From contig NZ_MUNO01000018.1 of the NCBI RefSeq assembly GCF_002001015.1, forward strand, positions 186,001 to 250,000: 64,000 nt of DNA. Reading direction: 5' to 3'. Position 1 is the stretch's first letter. Each line of letters starts with the position of its first letter. Of this stretch, positions 7,160-15,548 are shown in pieces. This stretch comes from Polaromonas sp. A23. GTDB taxonomy: Bacteria > Pseudomonadota > Gammaproteobacteria > Burkholderiales > Burkholderiaceae_C. The notes below the pieces were generated by a model. It worked only from the letters and a program-made list of their open reading frames with translations, had not been told where the DNA came from and ran no database searches. A program made the position numbers and the translations under genes.

Positions 7160-8860
7160 TCAGGCCGCCAGCTCATGAGGGAAATATTTGACGACGCAGT
7201 CCATTGGATTCGGCGCTGCCTGGCCCAGGCCGCAGATCGATGCATCGCGCATGACCAGCGACAGGTCTGCCAGCAAAGCCAGGTCCCACTTGGGTTGCTC
7301 CATCAGGTGCGCAGCTTTTGCGGTGCCGACCCGGCAGGGTGTGCACTGGCCGCAGGATTCATGATGGAAAAACCGCATCATGTTGCGTGCAGCGTCTGTG
7401 GCGGTGTCCTTGTCGGACAGCACCATCACGGCGGCTGATCCGATGAAACAGCCATAGGGCTGCAGCGTGTCGAAATCCAGTGGGATGTCGCCCATCGTCG
7501 CAGGAAGAATGCCGCCTGACGCTCCGCCTGGCAGGTAGGCATAGAAGGTCTGGCCCTCAAGCATGCCGCCGCAAAATTCGTCGATCAACTCGCGAATGGT
7601 GATGCCGGCAGGTGCCAGTTTCACGCCCGGTTCCCTGACCCGGCCCGAGACCGAGAAGGAGCGCAGGCCCTTGCGCCCGTTGCGGCCGTGCGAGGCAAAC
7701 CACTCGCCGCCTTTTTCCAGGATGTCTCGCACCCAGTACAGGGTTTCGAAGTTGTGTTCCAGCGTCGGGCGGCCGAACAAACCGACTTGGGCCACATAGG
7801 GTGGGCGCAGGCGCGGCATGCCGCGTTTGCCTTCAATCGACTCGATCATGGCCGATTCTTCACCGCAGATGTAGGCGCCGGCACCGCGGCGCAGCTCGAT
7901 CTCCGGCATACCAGCCATCAGCGGAGAAGCCCTGAGTTTGGCGAGCTCGGCTTCCAGCATGGTGCGGCAGCCGTGGTATTCGTCGCGCAGGTAAATGTAG
8001 ATTTTCTCGATGCCGACGGCCCAGGCAGCGATCAGCATGCCTTCGAGGAAACGGTGCGGGTCGCGCTCCAGGTAGACGCGGTCCTTGAAGGTGCCGGGTT
8101 CGCCCTCGTCGATATTCACCGCCATCAGGCGCGGGCCCTGCTCGGCCCGGACGATGCGCCACTTGCGGCCCGAAGGAAACCCCGCGCCACCGAGGCCGCG
8201 CAGGCCGGAGTCTTCCATGGTCTTGATGACCGATTCGACCTCGCGGCCACCCGAGATGCATTGCTTGAGCGGCGCATAGCCGCCAGCCGCCTGGTAGCTG
8301 GAAAAGTCGACAAATCCCGAAGGAACGTGTTGCACAGCACCGGCCGCGACGGTGGCCATGATGGTTTCGCAACTGGCATTCGGCACCGGGTTTTGTCCCA
8401 CCACGGCAGCGGGTGCCTGTTCGCAGCGGCCCACACAGGGCGCTGCGATCACGCGCACCTCGCGTCCCAGTAAGGCTGGGAGCCTGGCCAGCAAGTCTTT
8501 GGCGCCGGCCATTTCGCAGGACAACCCGTCGCAAACCCGCACGGTGAGTGCTGCCGGAACGGCTTCGCCTTCCTTGACCACGTCGAAGTGATGGTAGAAG
8601 GTCGCCACCTCGTAGACCTCGGTCTGGGCCAGCCGCATTTCCTGCGCCAGTGCGGCCAGGTGGGCCGCCGACAGGTGGCCGAAATGGTCCTGCAGCTTGT
8701 GCAGGTGTTCGATCAGCAAGTCAGCCTGGCGTGACGCGTTGCCCAGCAGGCCCTGCACGTCGGCCAGCGCCGCCGGGTCTACGCGGCGGCCCTTCGGGGC
8801 CTGGCGTTTTCGCTGCTTGGAGGCGTCAATGACGGCAATCGGAATGATGGGGTGGTTCAT
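7160..8860 (-). CDS. fdsB: formate dehydrogenase NAD/FMN subunit, fused NuoE-like (FdsG) and NuoF-like (FdsB) domains
   Basis: 566 residues from ATG 8860. Residues to about 190 are a NuoE-type [2Fe-2S] thioredoxin-fold domain (VCDGLSC and APCVGRC). The rest is NuoF-like: the FMN/NADH site GLRGLGGAGFPSGRKW and NIDEGEPGTFKDR, the GAYICGEESA block, and the [4Fe-4S] motif ESCGQCTPCRVGT with the distal cysteine in ASICGLG. In Cupriavidus and Rhodobacter these are two genes, fdsG and fdsB; here they are one. The start is weakly supported: a run of C/G rather than a Shine-Dalgarno precedes it, and an in-frame extension reaches 8971. It lies 49 bp after frc, so it is probably co-transcribed. Confidence 0.93.
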   Translation of the reverse strand: MNHPIIPIAVIDASKQRKRQAPKGRRVDPAALADVQGLLGNASRQADLLIEHLHKLQDHFGHLSAAHLAALAQEMRLAQTEVYEVATFYHHFDVVKEGEAVPAALTVRVCDGLSCEMAGAKDLLARLPALLGREVRVIAAPCVGRCEQAPAAVVGQNPVPNASCETIMATVAAGAVQHVPSGFVDFSSYQAAGGYAPLKQCISGGREVESVIKTMEDSGLRGLGGAGFPSGRKWRIVRAEQGPRLMAVNIDEGEPGTFKDRVYLERDPHRFLEGMLIAAWAVGIEKIYIYLRDEYHGCRTMLEAELAKLRASPLMAGMPEIELRRGAGAYICGEESAMIESIEGKRGMPRLRPPYVAQVGLFGRPTLEHNFETLYWVRDILEKGGEWFASHGRNGRKGLRSFSVSGRVREPGVKLAPAGITIRELIDEFCGGMLEGQTFYAYLPGGASGGILPATMGDIPLDFDTLQPYGCFIGSAAVMVLSDKDTATDAARNMMRFFHHESCGQCTPCRVGTAKAAHLMEQPKWDLALLADLSLVMRDASICGLGQAAPNPMDCVVKYFPHELAA

Positions 8861-8909
8861 GGGGGGGCTTGCTGTATGGCTGGCGTCGTTGGCTTGGAGG
8901 CCGTTCCGG

Positions 8910-10157
8910 TCAGATGACGCGTTCGGTTCGTAATTCGGCGATGTACTCGGGGCTGTAGCCCAACTGCGCAAGTACTTCGTCGGTGTGTTCGCCCAGCAGG
9001 GGGGAGCGCGTGACTTCGGTTGCGCTGTCCGACATCTTGATGGGGTTGCCCACGGTCAGATATTTGCCGCGCACCGGGTGGTCGACTTCGACGATGGTGC
9101 CGGTCGCGCGCAGGGCGGGCTCATCGGCGATTTCCTTCATCGAGAGAATCGGTCCGCAGGGGATGTCGTATTTGTTGAGGATTTCCATGGCTTCGAACTT
9201 GGTCTTGGTCATGGTCCATTTTTCGATGCGAGCGAAGATTGGTTTCAGGTGCAGCAGGCGGGCGGCGGGCGTATCGAAAGCTTCGTCGGTGATCCAGCCT
9301 TCCTCGCCGATCACCTTGCAAACGGCCGGCCACACGGCGGCCTGGGTGATGAAGTAGATGTAGGCGTTGGGGTCGGTCTCCCAGCCCTTGCACTTGAGCA
9401 CCGAGCCGGGCTGGCCGCCGCCGGACGCATTGCCGGCGCGCGGCACCGCGTCGCCGAACTTGCCGTCCGGGTACTGCGGGTACTCGTGCATGGTGCCGGT
9501 ACGCGCGAGCCGCTGCTGGTCGCGCAGCTTGACCCGGCACAGGTTCAGCACCGCGTCCTGCATGGGTGCCAGCACCTTCTGCCCACGACCCGTGGTGTTG
9601 CGCTGGTACAGCGCTGCGACGATGCCCAGCGCCAGGTGCAGACCGGTGCCGCTGTCGCCGATCTGGGCACCGGTGACCAGCGGCGGGCCGTCCTCGAAGC
9701 CTGTGGTGGAAGCGGCGCCGCCGGCGCACTGTGCCACGTTCTCGTACACCTTCAGGTCCTCGTACGGGCCGGGGCCGAAGCCCTTGACCGAGGCGACGAT
9801 CATTCGCGGATTGATCTTGTGGATGTGCTCCCAGGTCATGCCCATGCGGTCCAGCGCGCCGGGGGCGAAGTTCTCCACCATCACGTCGCAGGTCTTGATC
9901 AGTTCGTCCAGGACTTCCTTGCCCTTGGGTTTCTTCATGTCCAGCGTGATCGAGCGCTTGTTGTGGTTCAGCATCGTGAAATACAGGCTGTCCGCACCGG
10001 GGATGTCGGCCAGCTGCCCGCGCGTCGCGTCGCCTTCACCGGCGCGTTCGACCTTGATGACATCGGCGCCGAACCAGGCCAGCAATTGGGTGCATGTGGG
10101 ACCCGACTGGACGTGGGTGAAGTCAAGGATGCGAACGCCGTCTAACGCTTTGCTCAT
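8910..10157 (-). CDS. frc: formyl-CoA:oxalate CoA-transferase (paralogue 1)
   Basis: 415 residues, class III CoA-transferase. It moves CoA from formyl-CoA to oxalate, giving oxalyl-CoA and formate. Evidence: the [14 protein letters not shown] start, [10 protein letters not shown], the catalytic aspartate in AQIGDSGTG (about Asp168), the glycine loop SGGGQPG and the [14 protein letters not shown] block known from Frc, plus [10 protein letters not shown] near the end. The ATG at 10157 has AGGA at good distance; longer starts are not needed. It follows the PAS gene and precedes fdsB, so its product formate would be oxidised by the enzyme encoded next. Clearly related to the second frc at 10839; substrate preference may differ between the two. 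Confidence 0.93.
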   Translation of the reverse strand: MSKALDGVRILDFTHVQSGPTCTQLLAWFGADVIKVERAGEGDATRGQLADIPGADSLYFTMLNHNKRSITLDMKKPKGKEVLDELIKTCDVMVENFAPGALDRMGMTWEHIHKINPRMIVASVKGFGPGPYEDLKVYENVAQCAGGAASTTGFEDGPPLVTGAQIGDSGTGLHLALGIVAALYQRNTTGRGQKVLAPMQDAVLNLCRVKLRDQQRLARTGTMHEYPQYPDGKFGDAVPRAGNASGGGQPGSVLKCKGWETDPNAYIYFITQAAVWPAVCKVIGEEGWITDEAFDTPAARLLHLKPIFARIEKWTMTKTKFEAMEILNKYDIPCGPILSMKEIADEPALRATGTIVEVDHPVRGKYLTVGNPIKMSDSATEVTRSPLLGEHTDEVLAQLGYSPEYIAELRTERVI

Positions 10158-10278
10158 GAAAATTCCTGCTGGGAGTTGAAAATGGGTTACTCGTTCATGG
10201 TTACAGCCATGTGGCCGGCCCTCCGGCCGGTTCAACCCCTATATTAATCATCGTGCCCGGTTTTGCCTTGCCGTCCGG

Positions 10279-10725
10279 TCAGGGCGCACTGGCTGGAGGG
10301 GCAAGCTGGCTTTCCAGCTCCATCAGGCGTTTGCGCAGGTTGCGGTCCTCTGCGAAGCGGGTGGTTTCATCCCGGATCACCGCAACGATGGCCGACACCT
10401 TTTTGTCCGGCGTATACAGCAGTGCCACGGTGAAGGCGATGGATAGCCCGTGCCCGTCCTTGTGCACGGCCGGCACGCGCAGCACGTCGTTGCCGTACTT
10501 CGTCTGCCCCGTGGCCATGGTTTTCTGGTAACCGTCCCAGTGGCGCTGCTGCTGGCGCTGCGGAATGATGATGTCGAGCGACTGGCCCAACGCTTCTTTT
10601 TCCGTGAAACCGAACATGCGCTGCGCAGCCGGGTTCCACAAGGTGATGGCACCGCTGGCGTCGGATGCCACGACGGCATCGCCGACGGCCTCTACGAGCT
10701 GCTTGAAGTCGATGGTTGCTTGCAT
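10279..10725 (-). CDS. single PAS-domain protein of the oxalate cluster
   Basis: 148 residues, almost entirely one PAS domain: FKQLVEAVGDAVVASD, ITLWNPAAQRMFGFTEKEALGQSLDIIIP, a HWDGYQKTM helix, VHKDGHGLSIAFTVALL and VSAIVAVIRDET, then a short basic C-terminal helix. There is no output domain, so it is a stand-alone sensor or adaptor. AGGAGG precedes ATG 10725. It lies between the two frc genes, separated from the upstream one by a terminator, and probably starts the PAS-frc-fdsB-fdsA unit. Role in oxalate metabolism unknown; ligand or partner binding is inferred only. Confidence 0.85.
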   Translation of the reverse strand: MQATIDFKQLVEAVGDAVVASDASGAITLWNPAAQRMFGFTEKEALGQSLDIIIPQRQQQRHWDGYQKTMATGQTKYGNDVLRVPAVHKDGHGLSIAFTVALLYTPDKKVSAIVAVIRDETTRFAEDRNLRKRLMELESQLAPPASAP

Positions 10726-10771
10726 GGGGTTCCTCCTGGGGCTGACAAATAAGCTGGTTTGGTCCTCAAAC

Positions 10772-10802
10772 AAAGACGGCGCTCAACTTGAACGCCGTCT
10801 TT
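10772..10802 (-). terminator. terminator between frc (paralogue 2) and the PAS gene
   Basis: Perfect 10-bp stem AAAGACGGCG / CGCCGTCTTT with an 11-base loop, 37 bp after the frc stop and 47 bp before the PAS start. T-rich on both sides but only weakly so on the minus strand, so it may be leaky or act as an mRNA-stabilising hairpin. Confidence 0.7.
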
Positions 10803-10838
10803 TCAAGCCATCAAGACCGGTGAGTCAAATGACTGCGG

Positions 10839-12110
10839 TCAAACCGCTTTCGCAGTGTGCATGGCCGCAATCTGGGCTTTGCTGTAACCGAGTTCAGCCA
10901 AAACCTCATCGGTATGCTCGCCCAGCAGGGGCGATGCCGTTACTTCGGGCTTGGTGTCAGAGAACTTGATCGGGCTGCCCACGGTGAAGTAGCTACCGCG
11001 CACTTTGTGCGGTACTTCAACGATGGAGCCACTGGCGCGCAAGGATTTGTCATGCAACAAATCCTTCATCGACAACACGGGGGCGCAAGGAATATCAAAC
11101 TTGCGGAAGATGTCCACGGCTTCGAACTTGGTCTTGTCAGCGATGAATGCTTCAATCGTGGCGAAGATGTCCATGATGTGCGGCTGGCGTGCTTTGGCCG
11201 TGGTGTAGGCGGGGTCGGTTTTCCACTCGGGTTTGCCCAGTGCGTCGCAGATCGGCTCCCAGGCGTGACCCTGGACCGTGAAATAGATGTAGGCGTTGGG
11301 ATCGGTCTCCCAGCCTTTGCATTTCAAAATCCAGCCGGGTTGTCCGCCACCGCCGGCATTGGCGCCACGCGGCACCACGCCGTCTTTGAAGGCTTCCATT
11401 TCATGCGGGTATTGCGGGTACTCTTCCAGGTAGCCAAGGTTGTCCAGACGCAACTGGTCGCGCATTTTGACGCGGCACAGGTTGAGCACACTGTCCTGCA
11501 TGGACACGGCGACTTTTTGACCCTTGCCAGTCTTCTGGCGGCCGATATAGGCCGTCAAAATACCGATGGCCAGGTGCATACCGGTATTGCTGTCGCCCAA
11601 AGCGGCAGACGAAATGGTGGGACCCGAATTCTCGCCCTTCCAGTAGCCGGTGGTGGACGCTGCGCCGCCTGCGCACTGGGCCACGTTTTCGTAAACCTTC
11701 AGGTCTTCGTAGTGGTGGCCGTCAGAGAAACCCTTGACGGATGCCAGAATCATTTTTGGGTTGAGTGACTGGATGTGTTCCCAGGTGAATCCCATACGAT
11801 CCAGCGCGCCGGGACCAAAATTCTCGACCATCACGTCGGATTCCTTGATGAGCCTCTCCAGCACTTCCTTGCCTTCGGGCTTTTTTGTATCCAGCGTCAG
11901 GCCGCGCTTGTTGCTGTTGAGCATGGTGAAGTACAACGCGTCAGCGCCTTCGATGTCACGCAACTGGCTTCGGGTGACGTCGCCAGAGCCAGGACGCTCG
12001 ACCTTGATCACGTCAGCGCCGAACCACGCCAGCATCTGAGTGCAGGCGGGACCGGCCTGAACGTGGGTGAAGTCGATGATCTTGATGCCTGCGAGTGGTT
12101 TGTTGCTCAT
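10839..12110 (-). CDS. frc: formyl-CoA:oxalate CoA-transferase (paralogue 2, directly after oxc)
   Basis: 423 residues, same family as the copy at 8910, with the [15 protein letters not shown] start, [12 protein letters not shown], the catalytic aspartate in AALGDSNTG (about Asp173), the glycine loop AGGGGQPGW and the [14 protein letters not shown] block. The intact GGGGQ loop and the position 28 bp behind oxc make this the more typical Oxalobacter-type Frc. Frc and Oxc form a cycle: oxalate is activated with CoA from formyl-CoA, and oxalyl-CoA is decarboxylated back to formyl-CoA. The two paralogues may serve different acids or expression conditions. Confidence 0.95.
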   Translation of the reverse strand: MSNKPLAGIKIIDFTHVQAGPACTQMLAWFGADVIKVERPGSGDVTRSQLRDIEGADALYFTMLNSNKRGLTLDTKKPEGKEVLERLIKESDVMVENFGPGALDRMGFTWEHIQSLNPKMILASVKGFSDGHHYEDLKVYENVAQCAGGAASTTGYWKGENSGPTISSAALGDSNTGMHLAIGILTAYIGRQKTGKGQKVAVSMQDSVLNLCRVKMRDQLRLDNLGYLEEYPQYPHEMEAFKDGVVPRGANAGGGGQPGWILKCKGWETDPNAYIYFTVQGHAWEPICDALGKPEWKTDPAYTTAKARQPHIMDIFATIEAFIADKTKFEAVDIFRKFDIPCAPVLSMKDLLHDKSLRASGSIVEVPHKVRGSYFTVGSPIKFSDTKPEVTASPLLGEHTDEVLAELGYSKAQIAAMHTAKAV

Positions 12111-12138
12111 TTTGATTTCTCCTTGGGATGACTTTGGA

Positions 12139-13857
12139 TTACTTCTTTGCCGCAGCGCTTTGCGGATTCAGGCTGGTGATTCGACCGCTTTCGGTTCCTG
12201 CTGTCTCGTCGATGATGGCGTTGATGAGGGTCGGCTTGCCGGACTTGACCGCCTCGTCCAGCGCTTTGGCCAGCTCGTCTGGCGTATTGGCCAGAACGCC
12301 CACGCCACCGAAGGCCTGCATCATCATCTCGTAGCGTGCATTCTTGACGAAAACGGTGGGAGCTACATCGCCGCCGCGAGGATTCACGTCGGTGCCCTTG
12401 TAAATGCCGTTGTTGTTGAAGACGATGACACAAACCGGGAGGTTGTAGCGGCAAATCGTTTCGACTTCCATGCCGCTGAAACCGAAGGCGCTGTCGCCTT
12501 CGATAGCAATGACGGGTTTACCCGTAACTACGGCGGCGGCGACGGCAAAGCCCATGCCGATGCCCATGATGCCCCAGGTGCCGACGTCGAGGCGCTTGCG
12601 CGGTTCATACATGTCGACAATGCTGCGTGCGAAATCCAGCGTGTTTGCGCCTTCGTTGACGACGATGGCATCCGGTCGCGCCTTGACGGCATTGCGGATA
12701 ACGTTCAGAGCACTGTGGAAGTTCATCGTCGGCGGATTGAGTGCCAGCGTTGCCGCCATCTTGGTCAGGTTCTTGTCCTTGCGTTCGGCGATTCCCTGAG
12801 TCCACTCGGTCGGCGGTTTGGCCCACTTTGAGCCCAGGCCTTCCAGCAATGCGGAGACGCATGAACCGATGTCGCCGACCAGCGGTGCGGCGATAGGCAC
12901 GTTGCTGTCCATTTCGGTCGGCGAGATGTCGATCTGGATGAACTGTCGGGTGTCCGCGTTCGGGCCGCCCCAGGTCTTGCCTTTGCCGTGCGACAGCAGC
13001 CAGTTCAGGCGCGCGCCGACCAGCATTACCACGTCGGCTTCGGCCAGCACGTGGGAGCGGGTGGCTGAAGCCGACTGGGCGTGCGTGTCGGGCAGCAAGC
13101 CTTTGGCCATCGACATCGGCAGGTAGGGAATACCGGTCTTTTCGATCAGGGCGCGAATTTCGGCATCGCACTGCGCATACGCGGCACCCTTGCCAAGAAC
13201 GATCAAGGGGCGTTTGGCACCTTTGAGCAGGTCGAGGGCGCGTTTGACAGCCTCGGGGGCAGGGATCTGCCGAGGAGCGGGGTCGACGACCTTGATCAGT
13301 GATTTTTTGCCGGCGGCGGCGTCCATCGACTGGCTGAACAGTTTGGCCGGGAGGTCGAGGTAAACGCCACCGGGGCGGCCGGACAGCGCCGAACGGATGG
13401 CACGAGCGATGCCGACGCCGATGTCCTCTGCGTGGAGAACGCGAAATGCTGCTTTGCACAATGGCTTGGCGATCGCCAACTGGTCCATTTCCTCGTAATC
13501 GCCTTGCTGCAGGTCGACGATCTCGCGCTCGCTGGAGCCGCTGATCAGGATCATGGGGAAGCAGTTGGTCGTGGCGTTGGCCAGCGCGGTCAGTCCGTTG
13601 AGAAAGCCTGGGGCCGACACGGTAAGGCAAATGCCGGGCTTTTGCGTCAGGAAGCCGGCAGCTGCGGCGGCGTTACCGGCGTGCTGCTCGTGACGGAACG
13701 AAATCATGCGGATGCCTTCGGCCTGAGCCTTGCGCGTGAGGTCGGTGATCGGGATGCCGGGCAGAGCGAAGATCGTGTCGATGCCGTTGAGCTTCAAGGC
13801 ATCAATGACAAGATGAAACCCGTCAGTTTGCTTCTGTGATTGAGTGTCGTTTGTCAT
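12139..13857 (-). CDS. oxc: oxalyl-CoA decarboxylase
   Basis: 572 residues, usual length. A ThDP enzyme turning oxalyl-CoA into formyl-CoA and CO2. The N-terminal Pyr domain has [11 protein letters not shown] and the catalytic glutamate in [14 protein letters not shown] (about Glu57). The central domain contains [16 protein letters not shown]. The PP domain has [19 protein letters not shown] followed by [11 protein letters not shown]. These match Oxalobacter-type Oxc better than acetolactate synthase. ATG 13857 was chosen because a longer start would lack family similarity. First gene of the oxc-frc unit, divergent from the Crp/Fnr regulator, with a TTGAC-N4-GTCAA palindrome 118 bp upstream. 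Confidence 0.96.
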   Translation of the reverse strand: MTNDTQSQKQTDGFHLVIDALKLNGIDTIFALPGIPITDLTRKAQAEGIRMISFRHEQHAGNAAAAAGFLTQKPGICLTVSAPGFLNGLTALANATTNCFPMILISGSSEREIVDLQQGDYEEMDQLAIAKPLCKAAFRVLHAEDIGVGIARAIRSALSGRPGGVYLDLPAKLFSQSMDAAAGKKSLIKVVDPAPRQIPAPEAVKRALDLLKGAKRPLIVLGKGAAYAQCDAEIRALIEKTGIPYLPMSMAKGLLPDTHAQSASATRSHVLAEADVVMLVGARLNWLLSHGKGKTWGGPNADTRQFIQIDISPTEMDSNVPIAAPLVGDIGSCVSALLEGLGSKWAKPPTEWTQGIAERKDKNLTKMAATLALNPPTMNFHSALNVIRNAVKARPDAIVVNEGANTLDFARSIVDMYEPRKRLDVGTWGIMGIGMGFAVAAAVVTGKPVIAIEGDSAFGFSGMEVETICRYNLPVCVIVFNNNGIYKGTDVNPRGGDVAPTVFVKNARYEMMMQAFGGVGVLANTPDELAKALDEAVKSGKPTLINAIIDETAGTESGRITSLNPQSAAAKK

Positions 13858-13974
13858 GTTGAAATGTCTCTTCGTTTGACTTCGATAAAGGTTGAGCAAC
13901 GCGGCGGCGCCTCACTGGCGAGCAAGGCTCGCTACGCCGTCCGGTTATCATAGGAATCGCTTCGGATTTCACCC

Positions 13975-13988
13975 TTGACCGCGGTCAA
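13975..13988. promoter_or_regulatory. Crp/Fnr-type operator between oxc and its divergent regulator
   Basis: Perfect 14-bp palindrome TTGACCGCGGTCAA. On the oxc side a -10-like TATGAT (13947-13952, minus strand) follows after 22 bases, which centres the palindrome at about -41.5, the class II activator position. It is also 64 bp upstream of the regulator start at 14052. Confidence 0.8.
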
Positions 13989-14051
13989 TTTTCGCTGTAT
14001 TCAGACCGCTTGAACGAGTGCGATCTGCCTTCTGCTCAACCCTGCCCATTC

Positions 14052-14660
14052 ATGTCATCCATACCAGACCATCCCGAGAGAAACGTCATTCGCGTCCAGT
14101 TGGGGCAGAACGTCGTTCTGAAGGGGATGACGGCGGAACAAAGCGCCGAACTTGAGTCACACCTGGTCATCGTCGACGGTCAGAAGGGCGATTTCCTGCT
14201 GCAGCAGGGGGTCCACGAGATGGAGCAATACTTCATCCTGGAAGGCATCCTCAAGCGGGTAGTGACCAACGAGCAGGGCAAGGAGATGATTCTTCGCTTT
14301 GCCGACGAGCGTGACATGGAAACCAGCTACGCGGCCTGGCGCCTGGGTACGCCCACGCCTTACAGCACGGTTTGCGTTACCAAGGTTCGGGTGGCCAAAC
14401 TGCCGCTGCCGGAATGGGTGGCTTTCCTGGAGCGGCACCGCGCGCTCAAGGAGTCTTTCGAGTACAGCGTCATGCGCCTGATGAGCGAAATCATGGCCCA
14501 TACCATCACGCTGCACCTGCTGGATGCGCCGGGGCGCGTCAAACGGTTTCAGCGCAAGCATCCCGAGTTGTTTGACCGGATCCCGAAAAAGGAACTGGCG
14601 TCTTACCTGAACCTCTCCGCAGAAACCCTGAGCCGGCTCAAGCAGCGCGGCAAGATCTGA
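14052..14660 (+). CDS. Crp/Fnr-family transcription regulator
   Basis: 202 residues from ATG 14052; a TTG at 14010 is possible but has no ribosome site. Cyclic-nucleotide-binding-like N-terminal beta-barrel (GDFLLQQGVHEMEQYFILEG, ILRFADERDMETSYAAW), a long dimer helix, and a C-terminal helix-turn-helix ending KKELASYLNLSAETLSRLK. The recognition helix carries E-x-x-S-R, the contact pattern of FNR-type proteins for TTGAT/TTGAC half-sites. No N-terminal cysteine cluster is present, so it is not an oxygen-sensing FNR; the ligand is unknown. Divergent from oxc with the palindrome in between, and followed by the convergent transporter operon. Confidence 0.9.
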   Translation: MSSIPDHPERNVIRVQLGQNVVLKGMTAEQSAELESHLVIVDGQKGDFLLQQGVHEMEQYFILEGILKRVVTNEQGKEMILRFADERDMETSYAAWRLGTPTPYSTVCVTKVRVAKLPLPEWVAFLERHRALKESFEYSVMRLMSEIMAHTITLHLLDAPGRVKRFQRKHPELFDRIPKKELASYLNLSAETLSRLKQRGKI

Positions 14661-14697
14661 GTACTGCCGCTTTGGCTGCAGGCGCGGAGCGTCCACG

Positions 14698-15531
14698 TCA
14701 GGTTTTGGCAGAGGCGAATCGGCGGCTTGAAACCATCACGCGCAATTGATTGTCGACGTTGACAGTGCCGGCCACGGTGCTGGCAACACGGGCCGCTTCC
14801 GTGCTTTCGCGTGGATTGATCACAATTCCGCTGAGCACCGCCTTGCCATTTTTTGACTCGACGTTGATGTTGACGTCGCGCGTCGATTCATGGTCTTTCA
14901 GCGCCGCACGGATGCGCGCGTTCAGCGCCAAGTCGGCCAGCATGGCGCGCGACTCCGCGGTTTCCTGGAACTCCGGCCGACTGGCCAGCTGCCGGATTTG
15001 CTCCACGCAGCTTTCAACCGACAGGCGGTCGGTGTTCAATACCAGATCGTAGAGAAGCGGATCGCCCCAAGTCACGCCGAACTGGTCGTGCATGCGGGAC
15101 GCATGCGCACTGTCGCTGCGCTGTACCTCGGCCTCGGCAAAAGCCTCGTCGTCTGTTCCGAGGTGGTCCATCAGCCACGCCACGCGCTGCTTGAATGGGC
15201 GGGTGACCCGTACCCTCAGGACATGCCGCACCGGACGCAGCAGGCAGGTCGCACCCCAGCCGCGCAGCACGATACTGCCCTTGCCGGCCAGATCGAAAAC
15301 TTCCTGCGCTGTGTACACGGCCACACGCTCCCGGTCCGTTGTGAGGCGCTCGACGAGGCCAGCCTTGCCCTCACGCAACCTGCTGATCAGGCTTCCAGGC
15401 ACGTGCATCCTGCCCGCCACGTGCTCCAGGACCTCGTGACGCATGATGTTCAACTTGGCAGTCTGGGCGAGTTGCAGGGAGACGTCCTTGGCGAGGGACC
15501 CCATCTCCTGGGTCATGGCAATGACGGGCAT
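14698..15531 (-). CDS. cytidylate-kinase-like domain plus BON domain protein
   Basis: 277 residues. Residues 1 to about 195 resemble the cytidylate-kinase-like family: VIAMTQEMGSLAKDVSLQLAQ, IVLRGWGATCLL, VRVTRPFKQRVAWLM and YDLVLNTDRLSVESC. Residues about 200-270 are a BON domain (ALNARIRAALKDHESTRDVNI ... VLSGIV ... VAGTVNVDNQL). The usual glycine-rich P-loop is replaced by GSLAKD, so kinase activity is doubtful. GAGGAG precedes the ATG. It is the fourth gene of the transporter operon, 17 bp after tctA. BON domains usually bind membranes or other proteins, so a regulatory or scaffolding role for the transporter is possible but unproven. Confidence 0.8.
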   Translation of the reverse strand: MPVIAMTQEMGSLAKDVSLQLAQTAKLNIMRHEVLEHVAGRMHVPGSLISRLREGKAGLVERLTTDRERVAVYTAQEVFDLAGKGSIVLRGWGATCLLRPVRHVLRVRVTRPFKQRVAWLMDHLGTDDEAFAEAEVQRSDSAHASRMHDQFGVTWGDPLLYDLVLNTDRLSVESCVEQIRQLASRPEFQETAESRAMLADLALNARIRAALKDHESTRDVNINVESKNGKAVLSGIVINPRESTEAARVASTVAGTVNVDNQLRVMVSSRRFASAKT

Positions 15532-15548
15532 GGCGTGTTCTCCTCAAT

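Noticed and set aside
5216..7438. 740-codon open frame on the plus strand across fdsA/fdsB
   Set aside because: Antisense shadow of the formate dehydrogenase genes; it arises from GC-rich codon bias and encodes no recognisable domain.
10829..10842. Third Crp/Fnr site as a firm feature
   Set aside because: One mismatch, overlaps the frc stop codon, and no convincing -10 follows at the right distance; kept only as a remark in the regulon finding.
12139..13857. Acetolactate synthase as identity for the ThDP enzyme
   Set aside because: The [11 protein letters not shown] start, [14 protein letters not shown] block and frc neighbours point to oxalyl-CoA decarboxylase.
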